Shown here piece by piece: positions 7,677 through 17,677 of a stretch of DNA of 21,430 nucleotides. Made by a program: the position numbers and the translations under genes. How positions within the stretch are numbered: position 1 is the first letter of the stretch; each line of letters begins with the position of its first letter. The notes under the pieces are model-generated. The model did not search any database and was not told the DNA's origin. It saw only the letters and a list, made by a program, of their open reading frames with translations. This DNA comes from Bacillota bacterium (GTDB lineage: Bacteria; Bacillota; Clostridia; Lachnospirales; Lachnospiraceae): the NCBI GenBank assembly GCA_023415655.1, contig JAEZKD010000185.1, positions 1-21,430 of the forward strand, in the 5' to 3' direction.

Positions 7677-9416
7677 ATGAAGATAAAAAAGAGAATGCGT
7701 TTGAGTTTGAAGGTTAAGATACTACTGCCTGTTTTATTTCTTTGTATTCTTGCAATTGCATCAAATCTAGAAAGCTATTCGAATATTCTAGAGGTAAATA
7801 CTACAGCAACTAAGATTACGGATGAATATATGTTGAGAGTTTCTGAAATAAGTGAGATTCAGAATGGTGTTCAAGTTTTGCAGAAGATGGCCATTTCTCA
7901 TATCATTGCAACGGACATGAATACGATGGTAGAATTTGTAGATTTAATTCGCCAAAAGGAAATAGATTTGGATGGGCTGCTGACAGAGTATAAGCAGCAT
8001 TTAAAGGACAAAGAATTATCAACTTATGAAGTTGTCCTAACAACCTATGAAGGAATAAAATATGAGATAGCAACCTTGTTGGCTTATAGTGCTGCAGGCA
8101 ATAACGAAGCGGCTTATGAAGTGGCAAATGGACCACTATCAGAATATGATAAGTCAATTAGCAATCAGATCAATAAAATAGTGGAGCAAGCGGAGCAGTC
8201 CACAAAAGATGCAAGGAATTCCTTACAGAATGTTTATGAACGTGCTATTACTGTCAGTTTCATGATGGTAGGCGTTATTATTCTGGTAATGGTGATTGCA
8301 GTTATCATTGTACATAAAACGATACTTCGCCCACTTGGTGTGATTCATGGAGAAATTAAGAATCTCATTGATGGAATTGATCATAATGAAGGAGACCTAA
8401 CTCAAAGAATTAGTATTCTATCCAATGATGAGATTTCTGATATTACAGGAGCTATTAATTTATTTATAGCGAAGCTTCAAGAAATCATGAAGCTAGTAGT
8501 AGGAAATGCGAAGCGTATGGATGAAGTGGTAAATGAAGTACGTAGCAGTGTTCTTACTTCGAATGATAATGTTTCTGATTTGTCAGCAGTGACAGAAGAG
8601 CTGGCAGCTACCATGCAAGAGGTAGATGGTTCTGCAAAAAGTATCAAAGGAAATGCAGAGGCTGTTCGTGATGATGTAGTAATCATTGCAGATAAGACGA
8701 ATAAAATAAATGAGTATTCCATGGGAATGAAGATGAATGCAGATAAGATGGAACAGGATGCAAGATTGAATATGGAGCAAACGAGTCAGAAGGTAGCTCA
8801 CATATTGGAGAATCTAAATCAGTCCATTGAGGATAGTAAGAGTGTGGATCAGATTAATAATCTCACAAATGACATTCTTGGAATTTCGAGTCAAACAAAT
8901 TTACTTGCATTGAATGCTTCGATTGAAGCAGCGAGAGCTGGTGAAGCAGGAAGAGGCTTTGCAGTAGTCGCAGATGAAATCCGCCATCTGGCCGAATCGA
9001 GCAAAGATGCAGCAAATCGCATTCAGAAAATCAATGGAATTGTTATGATAGCAGTTCAAAATCTATCAAACAATGCACATAATCTAGTGGAATATATGCA
9101 GGATTCTATCCTTCCAGAATTTGAGAAGTTTGTTAAAAATGGAGTTTTATATCAGGAAAATGCAACCTATATTCACAATTCCATGCAAGAATTTACAATA
9201 ATGACGGAAGAACTACAAAATGCAATGAATGAAATAACCTCCTCGATTGGTATGATTACTTGTGCCATTGATGAGGGTGCAAATGGAATTAGTGGCGCTG
9301 CAGAAAGCACGCAAAATTTAGTTAGAGATATGGAGATAATCAATGCTCAGATGGAAGAAAATGCAGGGATAGTAGCACTTCTTGAGCAAAGTTCAAATGT
9401 ATTTAAGAAATTCTAG
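7677..9416 (+). CDS. Methyl-accepting chemotaxis protein
   Basis: A 579-residue transmembrane chemoreceptor. Membrane segments lie at ~15-31 and ~190-212. Between them is a ~155-residue helical sensing region of the four-helix-bundle type. A HAMP linker (~213-268) follows, then the cytoplasmic signalling hairpin, whose tip at ~402-436 carries the conserved QTNLLALNASIEAARAGE and GRGFAVVADEIR. There is no CheR-tethering pentapeptide at the end (the protein stops ...NVFKKF). AGGAGGG (7663-7669) overlaps the stop of the binding-protein gene, indicating tight co-expression. The likely role is sensing the ligand-loaded lipoprotein encoded upstream and signalling to CheA/CheW. Confidence 0.93.
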   Translation: MKIKKRMRLSLKVKILLPVLFLCILAIASNLESYSNILEVNTTATKITDEYMLRVSEISEIQNGVQVLQKMAISHIIATDMNTMVEFVDLIRQKEIDLDGLLTEYKQHLKDKELSTYEVVLTTYEGIKYEIATLLAYSAAGNNEAAYEVANGPLSEYDKSISNQINKIVEQAEQSTKDARNSLQNVYERAITVSFMMVGVIILVMVIAVIIVHKTILRPLGVIHGEIKNLIDGIDHNEGDLTQRISILSNDEISDITGAINLFIAKLQEIMKLVVGNAKRMDEVVNEVRSSVLTSNDNVSDLSAVTEELAATMQEVDGSAKSIKGNAEAVRDDVVIIADKTNKINEYSMGMKMNADKMEQDARLNMEQTSQKVAHILENLNQSIEDSKSVDQINNLTNDILGISSQTNLLALNASIEAARAGEAGRGFAVVADEIRHLAESSKDAANRIQKINGIVMIAVQNLSNNAHNLVEYMQDSILPEFEKFVKNGVLYQENATYIHNSMQEFTIMTEELQNAMNEITSSIGMITCAIDEGANGISGAAESTQNLVRDMEIINAQMEENAGIVALLEQSSNVFKKF

Positions 9417-9571
9417 GTAAGAGAGAGTATAAGTTGGAAGAGGCATCTCATAATTTGAAGTGGAACTAAATATATATACAAAGCATGGTAAAGAAAATGA
9501 CACAACAAAATATGGGGTGTCTATTTTAACGATTGGAACGAGCGCTTGGATAAATAGGTATTAATAGGAGA

Positions 9572-9605
9572 AACTAACTTCCAAATAAGTGTCTTGGAGG
9601 TAGTT
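9572..9605 (+). promoter_or_regulatory. Hairpin masking the ribosome binding site of the Rieske oxidoreductase
   Basis: AACTAACTTCCAA (9572-9584) pairs with TTGGAGGTAGTT (9594-9605) over 12 base pairs with one bulged A and one G-U, closed by a 9-base loop. The 3' arm contains the whole Shine-Dalgarno sequence GGAGG (9596-9600) and ends directly before ATG 9606. Control of translation initiation is inferred. Confidence 0.55.
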
Positions 9606-10901
9606 ATGAATTCTGTATGGAGTCAAAGTACCAATTTACCTAAATTTAAAAGTCTTCCAGGCGATACGACAACGGATGTTTTAATTATCGGTGGTGGTAT
9701 TGCTGGAATTTTATGTGCATATTACTTAGAGCAAAAAGGAATCCGTTATCTCTTAGTAGAGAAAAAAACGATCTGTTCTGGGATTACAAAAAATACAACG
9801 GCAAAAGTCACATCACATCATGGACTAATTTATAATCAGCTGATTAGACAAGCGGGTATGGATAAAGCAAAACAGTATTATGAAGTGAACCAAGCTGCTG
9901 TCAAAAAATATAGTGAGCTATGTAAGGAAATCGATTGTAATTTTGTAGAGGCTTCTTCATATGTATATTCACTTAAGGATCGAAAAAAACTCGAACAAGA
10001 AGTTTCGGCTCTAGAATCCTTAGGTGCACCAGTACAACTAGCCGATACTACCGAGCTACCATTTGAAACAGTGGGAGCAGTTAAGTTAGAGAATCAAGCA
10101 CAATTTAATCCATTAAAATTTGTAGCAGCTATTGTAAACAATCTAAATATTTATGAGAATACCTTTGTGGAGCAAATCCAAGGGAATACTGCTATCACTG
10201 ACAAAGGGAGAATTACAGCGAAGAAGATCATTGTAGCGACTCATTTTCCATTTGATAATAAGCATGGGATGTATTTTCTTAAAATGTATCAGCACCGTTC
10301 TTATGTCATTGCGCTAGAGAATGCTGCAAAGATCCATGGGATCTATGTAGATGAGGCGTTGTGTGGAATGTCATTTCGTAGCTATGAGGATTTATTACTC
10401 GTCGGAGGTGGAGATCACAGGACGGGAAAGCATGGTGGGAACTGGGAAGAGCTTCGAGATTTTGCAAAAAAGTATTATCCCAATGCTACGGAAAAATACT
10501 ATTGGGCGACTCAAGACTGTATGACGCTTGATGATGTTCCTTATATCGGACATTATTCGAAAAATACTCCTGATTTGTTCGTTGCTACGGGGTTTAATAA
10601 ATGGGGAATGAGCACGGGTATGGTTGCAGCAATGATATTGTCTGATATGGTGATGGAGAAAGAAAACCCTTATGCCAATGTTTTCTCACCATCTAGAAGT
10701 ATGATGAAATCACAGTTATTCATGAATGGCTTGGAAGCGACAGTCAATCTTTTGACTTTTACGAAAAAACGTTGTCCACACCTTGGATGCGCATTAAAAT
10801 GGAATAGCATGGAACGAAGCTGGGATTGTCCTTGTCATGGTTCTCGTTTTGATGAACATGGAACAATTCTTGATAACCCTGCGAATCGAGATATCAAGTA
10901 G
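9606..10901 (+). CDS. FAD-dependent oxidoreductase with C-terminal Rieske [2Fe-2S] domain
   Basis: A 431-residue fusion. The N-terminal part is a D-amino-acid-oxidase-type FAD enzyme with the dinucleotide fold DVLIIGGGIAG (Gly29, Gly31, Gly34). The C-terminal ~60 residues are a Rieske centre with cluster ligands Cys390 and His392 (CPHLGC) and Cys408 and His411 (CPCHGS). Such proteins (Bacillus YhfW-like) pass electrons between a flavin and a [2Fe-2S] cluster; the substrate is unknown. A TTG at 9594 is in frame but lies in the ribosome binding site, so ATG 9606 is taken as the start. No clear promoter or terminator is seen in the 189 bases after the chemoreceptor gene, so read-through from that operon is possible. 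Translation may be restrained by the hairpin at 9572-9605. Confidence 0.9.
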   Translation: MNSVWSQSTNLPKFKSLPGDTTTDVLIIGGGIAGILCAYYLEQKGIRYLLVEKKTICSGITKNTTAKVTSHHGLIYNQLIRQAGMDKAKQYYEVNQAAVKKYSELCKEIDCNFVEASSYVYSLKDRKKLEQEVSALESLGAPVQLADTTELPFETVGAVKLENQAQFNPLKFVAAIVNNLNIYENTFVEQIQGNTAITDKGRITAKKIIVATHFPFDNKHGMYFLKMYQHRSYVIALENAAKIHGIYVDEALCGMSFRSYEDLLLVGGGDHRTGKHGGNWEELRDFAKKYYPNATEKYYWATQDCMTLDDVPYIGHYSKNTPDLFVATGFNKWGMSTGMVAAMILSDMVMEKENPYANVFSPSRSMMKSQLFMNGLEATVNLLTFTKKRCPHLGCALKWNSMERSWDCPCHGSRFDEHGTILDNPANRDIK

Positions 10902-11010
10902 TTACTATACAAATTATAATAGAAGAAGTGAAGAAGCATGATACAAGCGATATAGACTTAAGACAAAGAAATAGGATGATGAAGATAAAAAAATTAAAAA
11001 AAAATAGACA

Positions 11011-11069
11011 AAAAACTCCTCGTATGATTTTCGTTGAACGATTCATCGAATATCATACGAGGAGTTTTT
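11011..11069. terminator. Bidirectional terminator between convergent genes
   Basis: A perfect 18-bp stem, 11011-11028 (AAAAACTCCTCGTATGAT) against 11052-11069, extends inward by a further nine pairs with mismatches to a 3-base loop (11039-11041). The A run on the left and T run on the right make it a terminator for both the oxidoreductase (+) and hppA (-). Confidence 0.93.
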
Positions 11070-11169
11070 ATGTAACTTGATAGATTAATGATAAGCCAAT
11101 GAAAAATAATGCTATCTCATGAAACCTTACGTATCATAAAATATTTGTACGAACTTATCGGTATTCTAA

Positions 11170-13260
11170 CTAAAACAATGAAAATGTTAAAAATAGAGAT
11201 GACATCAAGGAAGCAACTAAGGATACAACAGTAATCTGAGTATTAAGGGATGGTCCAGCAGTATCTTTGAATGGATCACCAACCGTATCACCAACGACTG
11301 CAGCGTGATGAGCATCGGAACCTTTACCACCTTCATTGCCAGCTTCTATGTATTTCTTCGAATTATCCCAAAGTCCTCCGGAATTGGACATAAATAATGC
11401 AAGTAAGAGTCCACTTACAATATTACCGAGTAAGAAACCGCCGATGGCATTGACACCACCGATAAAGCCGATTACTAAAGTAGAACAAATTGCGAATAAA
11501 CCAGCAGGAATTAATTCGCGAAGAGCACCGTGAGTTGCAATCTCAATACATTTATCATATTCAGGAACAACATCTTCTTTTCCTTCACGTAAGCCTGGAA
11601 TTTCTTCAAATTGACGATGAATCTCTTTTACCATACGTTGTGCATTCTTATTTACCCCAAGCATTAATAGAGCAGAGAATACCGCAGGAACACTTGCTCC
11701 GATTAGGATACCGAAAAATACAGTAGGATTCATAATGTCAAAGCCAGTAATTAACTCTTTGCCAAGTTCGAGAGCAGTTGCATTTACTTCACTGATATAA
11801 GCACCGAGTAAGCTAATTACAGTAAGGCCAGCAGCACCAATGGCGAATCCTTTGGTAACAGCTTTTACGGTATTACCAGCGCTGTCTAATTCATCCGTAA
11901 TTCGTAAGGTTTCTTCACCTAGGTTACCCATCTCAGCAAGACCACGAGCATTGTCAACGATAGGTCCATAAGCATCATTACTGATGATCATTCCTACGAT
12001 TGATAACATACCAACAGCAGCCATGGAGATACCAAACATTGCATAACCAGATCCTAAATTCTCACATAATTTATAGGCTGACAAGGAAGAGATTGCAATA
12101 CCAAGCATAGCAGGTAAGGTGGAGATAAAACCATAAGAGATACCGGATAGTAACGTAAAGGCTGGTCCTGATTTGGAAGCATGAGCAACTTTTTTCACGA
12201 TGGACTTAGAGTCATCCGTAAAGTAGTTCGTTACAATACCAATTAATACACCAACAAATAAACCAATGGCTGCAGCACCCCAAAGTCTCCAGGAGAATCC
12301 TTCGAATACTAAATTAGACAGTGCAGTAAGGACAAGGAAGCACCCAGTGGTGACATAAGTGGATGAGTTTAATGCCTTGGTTGGAGTACCATTTTTACCT
12401 ATTTTAGCAGTAGCAATACCAATGATGGACGACAAAAGACCAAGTGCTGAATAGATAAAAACCATTGCCATATTCACTGTTTTGCCAGTACCAGAATCTA
12501 GATTGGCTGCCATAACAAGTGCGGCAGTCATTGCAGCAACATTGGAGTCAAAAAGGTCAGCACCCATACCAGCAACATCACCAACATTATCACCGACGTT
12601 ATCAGCAATAACGGCAGGATTTCTTGGATCATCTTCTGGAATATCAAGCTCTACTTTACCAACTAAATCTGCGCTGATATCTGCTGTCTTGGTAAAGATA
12701 CCACCACCTGCTTTTGCAAAAAGAGCAAGTGAGCTTGCACCAAAGGAAAAACCAAGCAATGCTGTTGTATCACTAGTAATCCATAATACAGCACAAACAC
12801 CCAATAAACTACAACCAACAACAGTTAGTCCCATAACAGAGCCACCTCGAAAACCAACAAGGAAGGATCGTTTGATTCCAGTGGTAGCAGCATGTGCAGT
12901 TTTAACATTGGCGATGGTTGCTACTGTAATACCAATTTTACCAGCAATTGCGGAAAATATAGTACCACCGATATAAGAGACTACCATAATCAGGTTGTTT
13001 TCAATCTTTCCCTCCCAAATCGGCATTGGAAGAAATAAAAAGATTACGATGGCACAAAAACCTGCAAAGCGAGCGAGAATGCGGTATTCTTTCCGTAAGA
13101 AGGTATTAGCACCCTTGCGAATCAGTGTTCCGATTGATTCTATTCTGGAATTAGCGCGCTCACAATGGGAAATCCAGATGGATAGATAAGCGGCAAAGGC
13201 GAAAGAAATAAGAACTGAGAAAAGACCAATCAAGTAACACAACTGTAATGATACGTTCAT
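11170..13260 (-). CDS. hppA: Membrane-bound proton-translocating pyrophosphatase, K+-independent type
   Basis: A 696-residue polytopic enzyme that couples PPi hydrolysis to H+ pumping. It carries the active-site segments DISADLVGKVE (residues 194-204; the usual form is DVGADLVGKVE), DNVGDNVGD (220-228) and, near the C-terminus, SDAHHAAVVGDTVGDPFKDT. In the motif GNTVKAVTKGF the lysine (Lys466) and threonine (Thr469) are the signature of the K+-independent, H+-only subfamily; K+-dependent enzymes have Ala and Gly there. An upstream in-frame ATG (13347) has no ribosome site. ATG 13260 follows GAAAGGAGC on the minus strand (13276-13268) and is chosen. In a fermenter it would recover energy from biosynthetic PPi. 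It is monocistronic and divergent from the helicase gene. Confidence 0.95.
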   Translation of the reverse strand: MNVSLQLCYLIGLFSVLISFAFAAYLSIWISHCERANSRIESIGTLIRKGANTFLRKEYRILARFAGFCAIVIFLFLPMPIWEGKIENNLIMVVSYIGGTIFSAIAGKIGITVATIANVKTAHAATTGIKRSFLVGFRGGSVMGLTVVGCSLLGVCAVLWITSDTTALLGFSFGASSLALFAKAGGGIFTKTADISADLVGKVELDIPEDDPRNPAVIADNVGDNVGDVAGMGADLFDSNVAAMTAALVMAANLDSGTGKTVNMAMVFIYSALGLLSSIIGIATAKIGKNGTPTKALNSSTYVTTGCFLVLTALSNLVFEGFSWRLWGAAAIGLFVGVLIGIVTNYFTDDSKSIVKKVAHASKSGPAFTLLSGISYGFISTLPAMLGIAISSLSAYKLCENLGSGYAMFGISMAAVGMLSIVGMIISNDAYGPIVDNARGLAEMGNLGEETLRITDELDSAGNTVKAVTKGFAIGAAGLTVISLLGAYISEVNATALELGKELITGFDIMNPTVFFGILIGASVPAVFSALLMLGVNKNAQRMVKEIHRQFEEIPGLREGKEDVVPEYDKCIEIATHGALRELIPAGLFAICSTLVIGFIGGVNAIGGFLLGNIVSGLLLALFMSNSGGLWDNSKKYIEAGNEGGKGSDAHHAAVVGDTVGDPFKDTAGPSLNTQITVVSLVASLMSSLFLTFSLF

Positions 13261-13355
13261 AAAAAAAGCTCCTTTCTTTATGTATTCAATATACTTATCA
13301 TTAGTATATGTGTATGACTGCTTGTTTAGAAAAAAAGTGAATAACATATAGGTAA

Positions 13356-13364
13356 ATTATACCA
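13356..13364 (-). promoter_or_regulatory. Extended -10 promoter element for hppA
   Basis: On the minus strand TGGTATAAT is an extended -10 (TGN-TATAAT). No good -35 hexamer is present at normal spacing. The element lies ~95 bases upstream of the hppA start. Confidence 0.6.
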
Positions 13365-13485
13365 TAAATATCGGATAAAATCACCAATTTTTTAATGAAT
13401 ATAATGGAAAAACGTGTTACAATAACAAGAGATTTTTTAGTTTACCTTTTTTAGTCTTATTTGTCTTTTACATCGGAGGGTGATT

Positions 13486-16400
13486 ATGAAAATAGGTGAG
13501 TTGAATATATTTGAACCAGCGACGAATGCTTGGTTTACTAAGACTTTAATACAACCGACCTTGGTACAGCAAAAGGCTTGGCCTAAGATTGCGAAGGGAA
13601 TGGATACTTTGGTAGTAGCACCAACTGGTACTGGTAAGACTTTGTCAGCTTTTCTTGTATTTATAGACGAGTTAAAGAAAAAAGCGAGAGAGGGTAATTT
13701 GAAAGAAGAACTCTATGTCATTTATATTTCTCCCTTAAAGTCATTAGCAGCAGATATTCAGGAAAATTTAAAGAAACCATTGGTGGGAATTACAAAGGAA
13801 GAGAAAGAGCTAGGCTTAGATGCGCCAAGTATATCGGTTGGTATTCGAACTGGTGATACTACAGCAAGTGAGAGAAGGCAGATGATAAAACATCCACCAC
13901 ATATTCTAATCACGACACCAGAGTCACTTTACTTATTATTGACAAGTAAATCAGGAAAAGGTCTTTTAAAGACAGCAAAAGTCATTATTTTGGATGAATT
14001 ACATGCAGTAATAAACACTAAGCGAGGAGCACATTTGATGCTTTCCATTGCTAGATTAGATGCTTTGTGTGGTCAGCCCTTACAACGAATCGGATTGTCA
14101 GCAACAATTGAACCGTTGGACCTTGCAGCTAGTTATTTATCTTGTGAAAAGGTTGCAATTGTCGCACCGAAGATGGAGAAAAAGATAGAAATAGTCGTGA
14201 CAAGCCCGTTAACTAAGGATACGGGAATCCCAAGGGGGTCTGTTTGGGAACGTTTGGCTGAGATGGTATTCGAAGAATGTAAGAAAGCCAAGAGTGTCAT
14301 TGCCTTTGTAGAAGGAAGAAGATTTGCAGAAAAATTAGCTCATTATGTAAATCAACTCGGTGGTGAGGATTATGCGAGAACACATCATGGAAGCTTATCC
14401 AAAGAACAACGTGCCAGTGTGGAACAAGCATTAAGAGAAGGAGAGTTACATCTATTATGTGCGACCTCTTCGATGGAGCTTGGAATCGACGTTGGTGAGA
14501 TTGATAAAGTGCTACAAATCGGTTGTCCAAGATCGATTTCTAGTACAAAGCAGCGTTTGGGACGTGCAGGACATCGGCCAAAGCAGACCAGTGTTATGCA
14601 GATTTTCCCGAGGGAGGATTCGGAAGGGTTATATTGTGGAATCACTGCAGAAGCTGTCAAAAGAGGGCATATAGAGCCATCCAAACCACCCGTACTATGT
14701 ATGGATGTGCTCGCTCAACATCTGGTATCCATGGCGACAGAAGAGGGGTATGAGGTAGACGAGGTGTTAACAATCTTAAAGCGTGCTTACCCATTTACGA
14801 TGGTCTCTAAGGAACAAGTAAAGAGTGTGCTTTGTATGCTTGCTGGAGATTATGAACATGACCATGAGATACCAGTAAGACCAAGACTTTTGTATGATCG
14901 CATCCATGAGCATGTCTTTGGGGATGCCTATAGTAGGATGCTTGCAATCTCAACCGCTGGAACCATCCCAGACCGAGGGATGTATAGCGTAAAATCAGAA
15001 GAGGGCATTAAGTTAGGAGAACTAGACGAGGAGTTTGTCTTTGAATCTAGAGTGGGTGAAAAGTTCTTATTAGGAACGTTTGCCTGGAAGATTAATAAGA
15101 TTGAAAAAGATACAGTGATTGTATCACCGACCAATTCTGCCAGTGCACAGCTCCCTTTTTGGAAAGGGGATATGAAAGGAAGAGATCTTCAGACAGGACT
15201 TATGTTTGGCAGTATACTCCGTGAGTTACAACAAGCAGCGGAGTCAGATCAGCTTTATGAGAAGTTAGAGGAACTAGGATTAGACGAAGCAGCAGCCATT
15301 GGAGCAAAGGAATTCTTAGAAAGGCAGATTGTTTCAACACAGCTACTACCGGATGATAATACGATCATCGTTGAACATTTTAAAGATGAAACTGGGACCT
15401 ATCAGATGATGGTCCACTCTGTGTTTGGAAGACAGGTGAATGAGCCATTATCGATTCTTGCAGAAGATTGTGCAAAACGAATGACTTCAAGATGGATTAC
15501 TCATATTGATGATGAGGATGGATTTCTTTTATATCCTTATGATGGACTTAAATTACCAGAACATCTTTTGTATCAGATATCACCACAAACTGCAAGACAA
15601 AAGCTAGAAGCTGTCATACTTTCAACACCTGTCTTTAACATGATGTTTCGCTATAATTCGGCACGAGCCTTAATGATGGGAGTAAAAAAAGCAGGGCGCC
15701 AACCACTTTGGATTCAGCGCATGAGAAGTGCACAGATGTTAGACTCCGTAGCTTCGATGAAGGAGCATCCGTTGATTGTGGAAACAAAGAGAGAGTGCTT
15801 AAATGATTATTGGGATGTGTCTGGAGTCATAGAAATTATAAAGAGAATTCATACCGGAGCTATCCGTGTGCATGAAGTTGCAACTGAGATACCATCTCCA
15901 ATGTCATTGCCACTTCGCCGTCAAACCGAAGGTGCAATGATGTATGATTATGCTCCAACATCAATGAACATTCAGAGGGTATCTCAAGAAGGAGTAGAAG
16001 AAGCCGAGCTGATCATGCCAGAAGAGGAAGAGCTTGAAAAGGTATCCAAACGTATGAACCTTCCAAAAGATGAGGTTTCCCTTCACTCCTTGTTAATGAT
16101 AGAAGGGGACCTAATGGCAGGAGAATTAGATGTACCTATTGAGTGGTTAGAAAGCTTAGAACACAAGGGACAGGCTTGTTATATTGAGCCAGGACTTTGG
16201 ATTGCTGCAGAACATCAGCATATGTATGAAGTGGCCTTGCAGACTGCAAATCATTCAAACGAAGAATTGATCCAAATCCTTCGAAGAGCATTGAGGTATC
16301 GAGGGGCACAAAGCATTGAACAGCTTGTGGAACGCTATTTGTTACCAATCGAGGTCATTGAGAAGACAATTCAGCTTATGTGTGAAAAGAAACAGATTGT

Positions 16401-17616
16401 CGAGTATGATGGAATTTACTATCATGAACAACTTTATTCAAGAGCTCAGCGTGAAACAATAAAAAATAAACGAAAAAGAGTAAATACTGTCAAAGCACAG
16501 AATTATGCAGCCTTCTTATGCCAAGAGAAGTGCAAGGAGAGAAGCAAAGAGGAGCTAGAAAAGGTATTAGAAAGCTTTTGTGGTCAATCTTTTCCAATTC
16601 AAATGATAGAAAGTATCCTACTACCGACTAGAATACCAAAATATCGTACGGAATATCTAGATACAGCGCTAGCAAAGGGGAATATCTTCTGGCAGATGGA
16701 TGAGCAAGATCAGCTAAGCTTTCATCGTTTTGATGAGATTGATTGGGAGCAAGAGATAGAGCTTTCGAGTGAAATGAGTGAAAAAGAGCATAAAATTTAT
16801 CATGCCTTGAAACAAAGAGGGGCTACCTTTATGCAGGGGTTATCGGGATTACTTGATGGTGAATCACCTCATGAAACTTTACTTTGCTTAGTTGGTAAGG
16901 GATTCATTCATTCCGATAGTTTCTTAGCAGTACGTCAGTATATGGATCGAGATAAGATTGAAAAGGGCAATTCTCGTTTTCGAGTCAATGCAAGGGTTCA
17001 GGCATTGACTGCAGGTCGATTTGAAATCAATCGTCCATTAAAAACGGAAAGTATCGAAGAGATATTGCATCGTCAGTTTGTGCAGCATGGTATTCTTTGT
17101 AGAGAAACGATTCAGGAAGTTTCTTGGTCAGAAGCACTGGAAGTTTTACGCGTATGGGAATATACAGGACGAGCTAGAAGAGGATATTTTGTAGAAGGGT
17201 TATCTGGAATTCAATTTATCAAAGAAGAGGATTATTATCGAATCAATCTTATGTTACAAGAGCTATTCGAAGGAATTGTTTGGCTCAACGCTTGTGACTT
17301 TGCTCAGCCTTATGGAAAAAGCTTACCGCATGGTAAAGGGAAAGCATTTGTAAATGTTACTGGAACTTATGTTGCTTTGAGACAAGGTGAAGTGATCGCT
17401 GTCTTAGAACGAAATGGAAAGATATTAAGAATCTTCTCTGAGGAAAATGCGATTGAATTACTAACTCTACTTGCAAGACGATTTGAAAACAAGCAATTAT
17501 TAAGAGAACAAAACCGACTTACAATCAAACAGTATGATGCGAGTATAGAACCTTATCTAAAGGCAGCAGGATTTCAAAAAGAGATTACGGATTATGTGTT
17601 ATATCGTAAGGGATAA
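13486..17616 (+). CDS. Lhr-type superfamily 2 DEAD/DEAH-box helicase
   Basis: A 1376-residue ATP-dependent helicase of the Lhr (large helicase-related) family. Motifs seen are the Walker A PTGTGKT (46-52, Lys51), Walker B DELH (170-173), SAT (205-207), THHGSLS and GIDVG in the second RecA domain, and motif VI QRLGRAGHRP (356-365). The long region after ~430 matches the winged-helix and Lhr-specific C-terminal domains. Length is close to the long Lhr proteins (about 1500 residues). These are 3'-5' DNA translocases linked to DNA repair. A GTG at 13480 lies inside the ribosome site CGGAGGG (13474-13480), so ATG 13486 is preferred. The CE2-type esterase follows 61 bases downstream, without a terminator. 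Confidence 0.92.
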   Translation: MKIGELNIFEPATNAWFTKTLIQPTLVQQKAWPKIAKGMDTLVVAPTGTGKTLSAFLVFIDELKKKAREGNLKEELYVIYISPLKSLAADIQENLKKPLVGITKEEKELGLDAPSISVGIRTGDTTASERRQMIKHPPHILITTPESLYLLLTSKSGKGLLKTAKVIILDELHAVINTKRGAHLMLSIARLDALCGQPLQRIGLSATIEPLDLAASYLSCEKVAIVAPKMEKKIEIVVTSPLTKDTGIPRGSVWERLAEMVFEECKKAKSVIAFVEGRRFAEKLAHYVNQLGGEDYARTHHGSLSKEQRASVEQALREGELHLLCATSSMELGIDVGEIDKVLQIGCPRSISSTKQRLGRAGHRPKQTSVMQIFPREDSEGLYCGITAEAVKRGHIEPSKPPVLCMDVLAQHLVSMATEEGYEVDEVLTILKRAYPFTMVSKEQVKSVLCMLAGDYEHDHEIPVRPRLLYDRIHEHVFGDAYSRMLAISTAGTIPDRGMYSVKSEEGIKLGELDEEFVFESRVGEKFLLGTFAWKINKIEKDTVIVSPTNSASAQLPFWKGDMKGRDLQTGLMFGSILRELQQAAESDQLYEKLEELGLDEAAAIGAKEFLERQIVSTQLLPDDNTIIVEHFKDETGTYQMMVHSVFGRQVNEPLSILAEDCAKRMTSRWITHIDDEDGFLLYPYDGLKLPEHLLYQISPQTARQKLEAVILSTPVFNMMFRYNSARALMMGVKKAGRQPLWIQRMRSAQMLDSVASMKEHPLIVETKRECLNDYWDVSGVIEIIKRIHTGAIRVHEVATEIPSPMSLPLRRQTEGAMMYDYAPTSMNIQRVSQEGVEEAELIMPEEEELEKVSKRMNLPKDEVSLHSLLMIEGDLMAGELDVPIEWLESLEHKGQACYIEPGLWIAAEHQHMYEVALQTANHSNEELIQILRRALRYRGAQSIEQLVERYLLPIEVIEKTIQLMCEKKQIVEYDGIYYHEQLYSRAQRETIKNKRKRVNTVKAQNYAAFLCQEKCKERSKEELEKVLESFCGQSFPIQMIESILLPTRIPKYRTEYLDTALAKGNIFWQMDEQDQLSFHRFDEIDWEQEIELSSEMSEKEHKIYHALKQRGATFMQGLSGLLDGESPHETLLCLVGKGFIHSDSFLAVRQYMDRDKIEKGNSRFRVNARVQALTAGRFEINRPLKTESIEEILHRQFVQHGILCRETIQEVSWSEALEVLRVWEYTGRARRGYFVEGLSGIQFIKEEDYYRINLMLQELFEGIVWLNACDFAQPYGKSLPHGKGKAFVNVTGTYVALRQGEVIAVLERNGKILRIFSEENAIELLTLLARRFENKQLLREQNRLTIKQYDASIEPYLKAAGFQKEITDYVLYRKG

Positions 17617-17677
17617 TTTTATTGAAAGATGGATACTTAAGAACAATGGAACAATGGGATTGACAGGAGGAGAAGGA

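Noticed and set aside
9417..9571. Possible promoter for the Rieske oxidoreductase
   Set aside because: Only poor matches at unsuitable spacing (for example ATGACA at 9497 or TTGGAA at 9533) were found; nothing strong enough to annotate.
12482..12976. A 164-codon open frame on the plus strand opposite hppA
   Set aside because: It is the antisense shadow of the strongly conserved pyrophosphatase; its composition is low-complexity (Pro, Ala, Ser, Thr rich) and it has no ribosome site or promoter.
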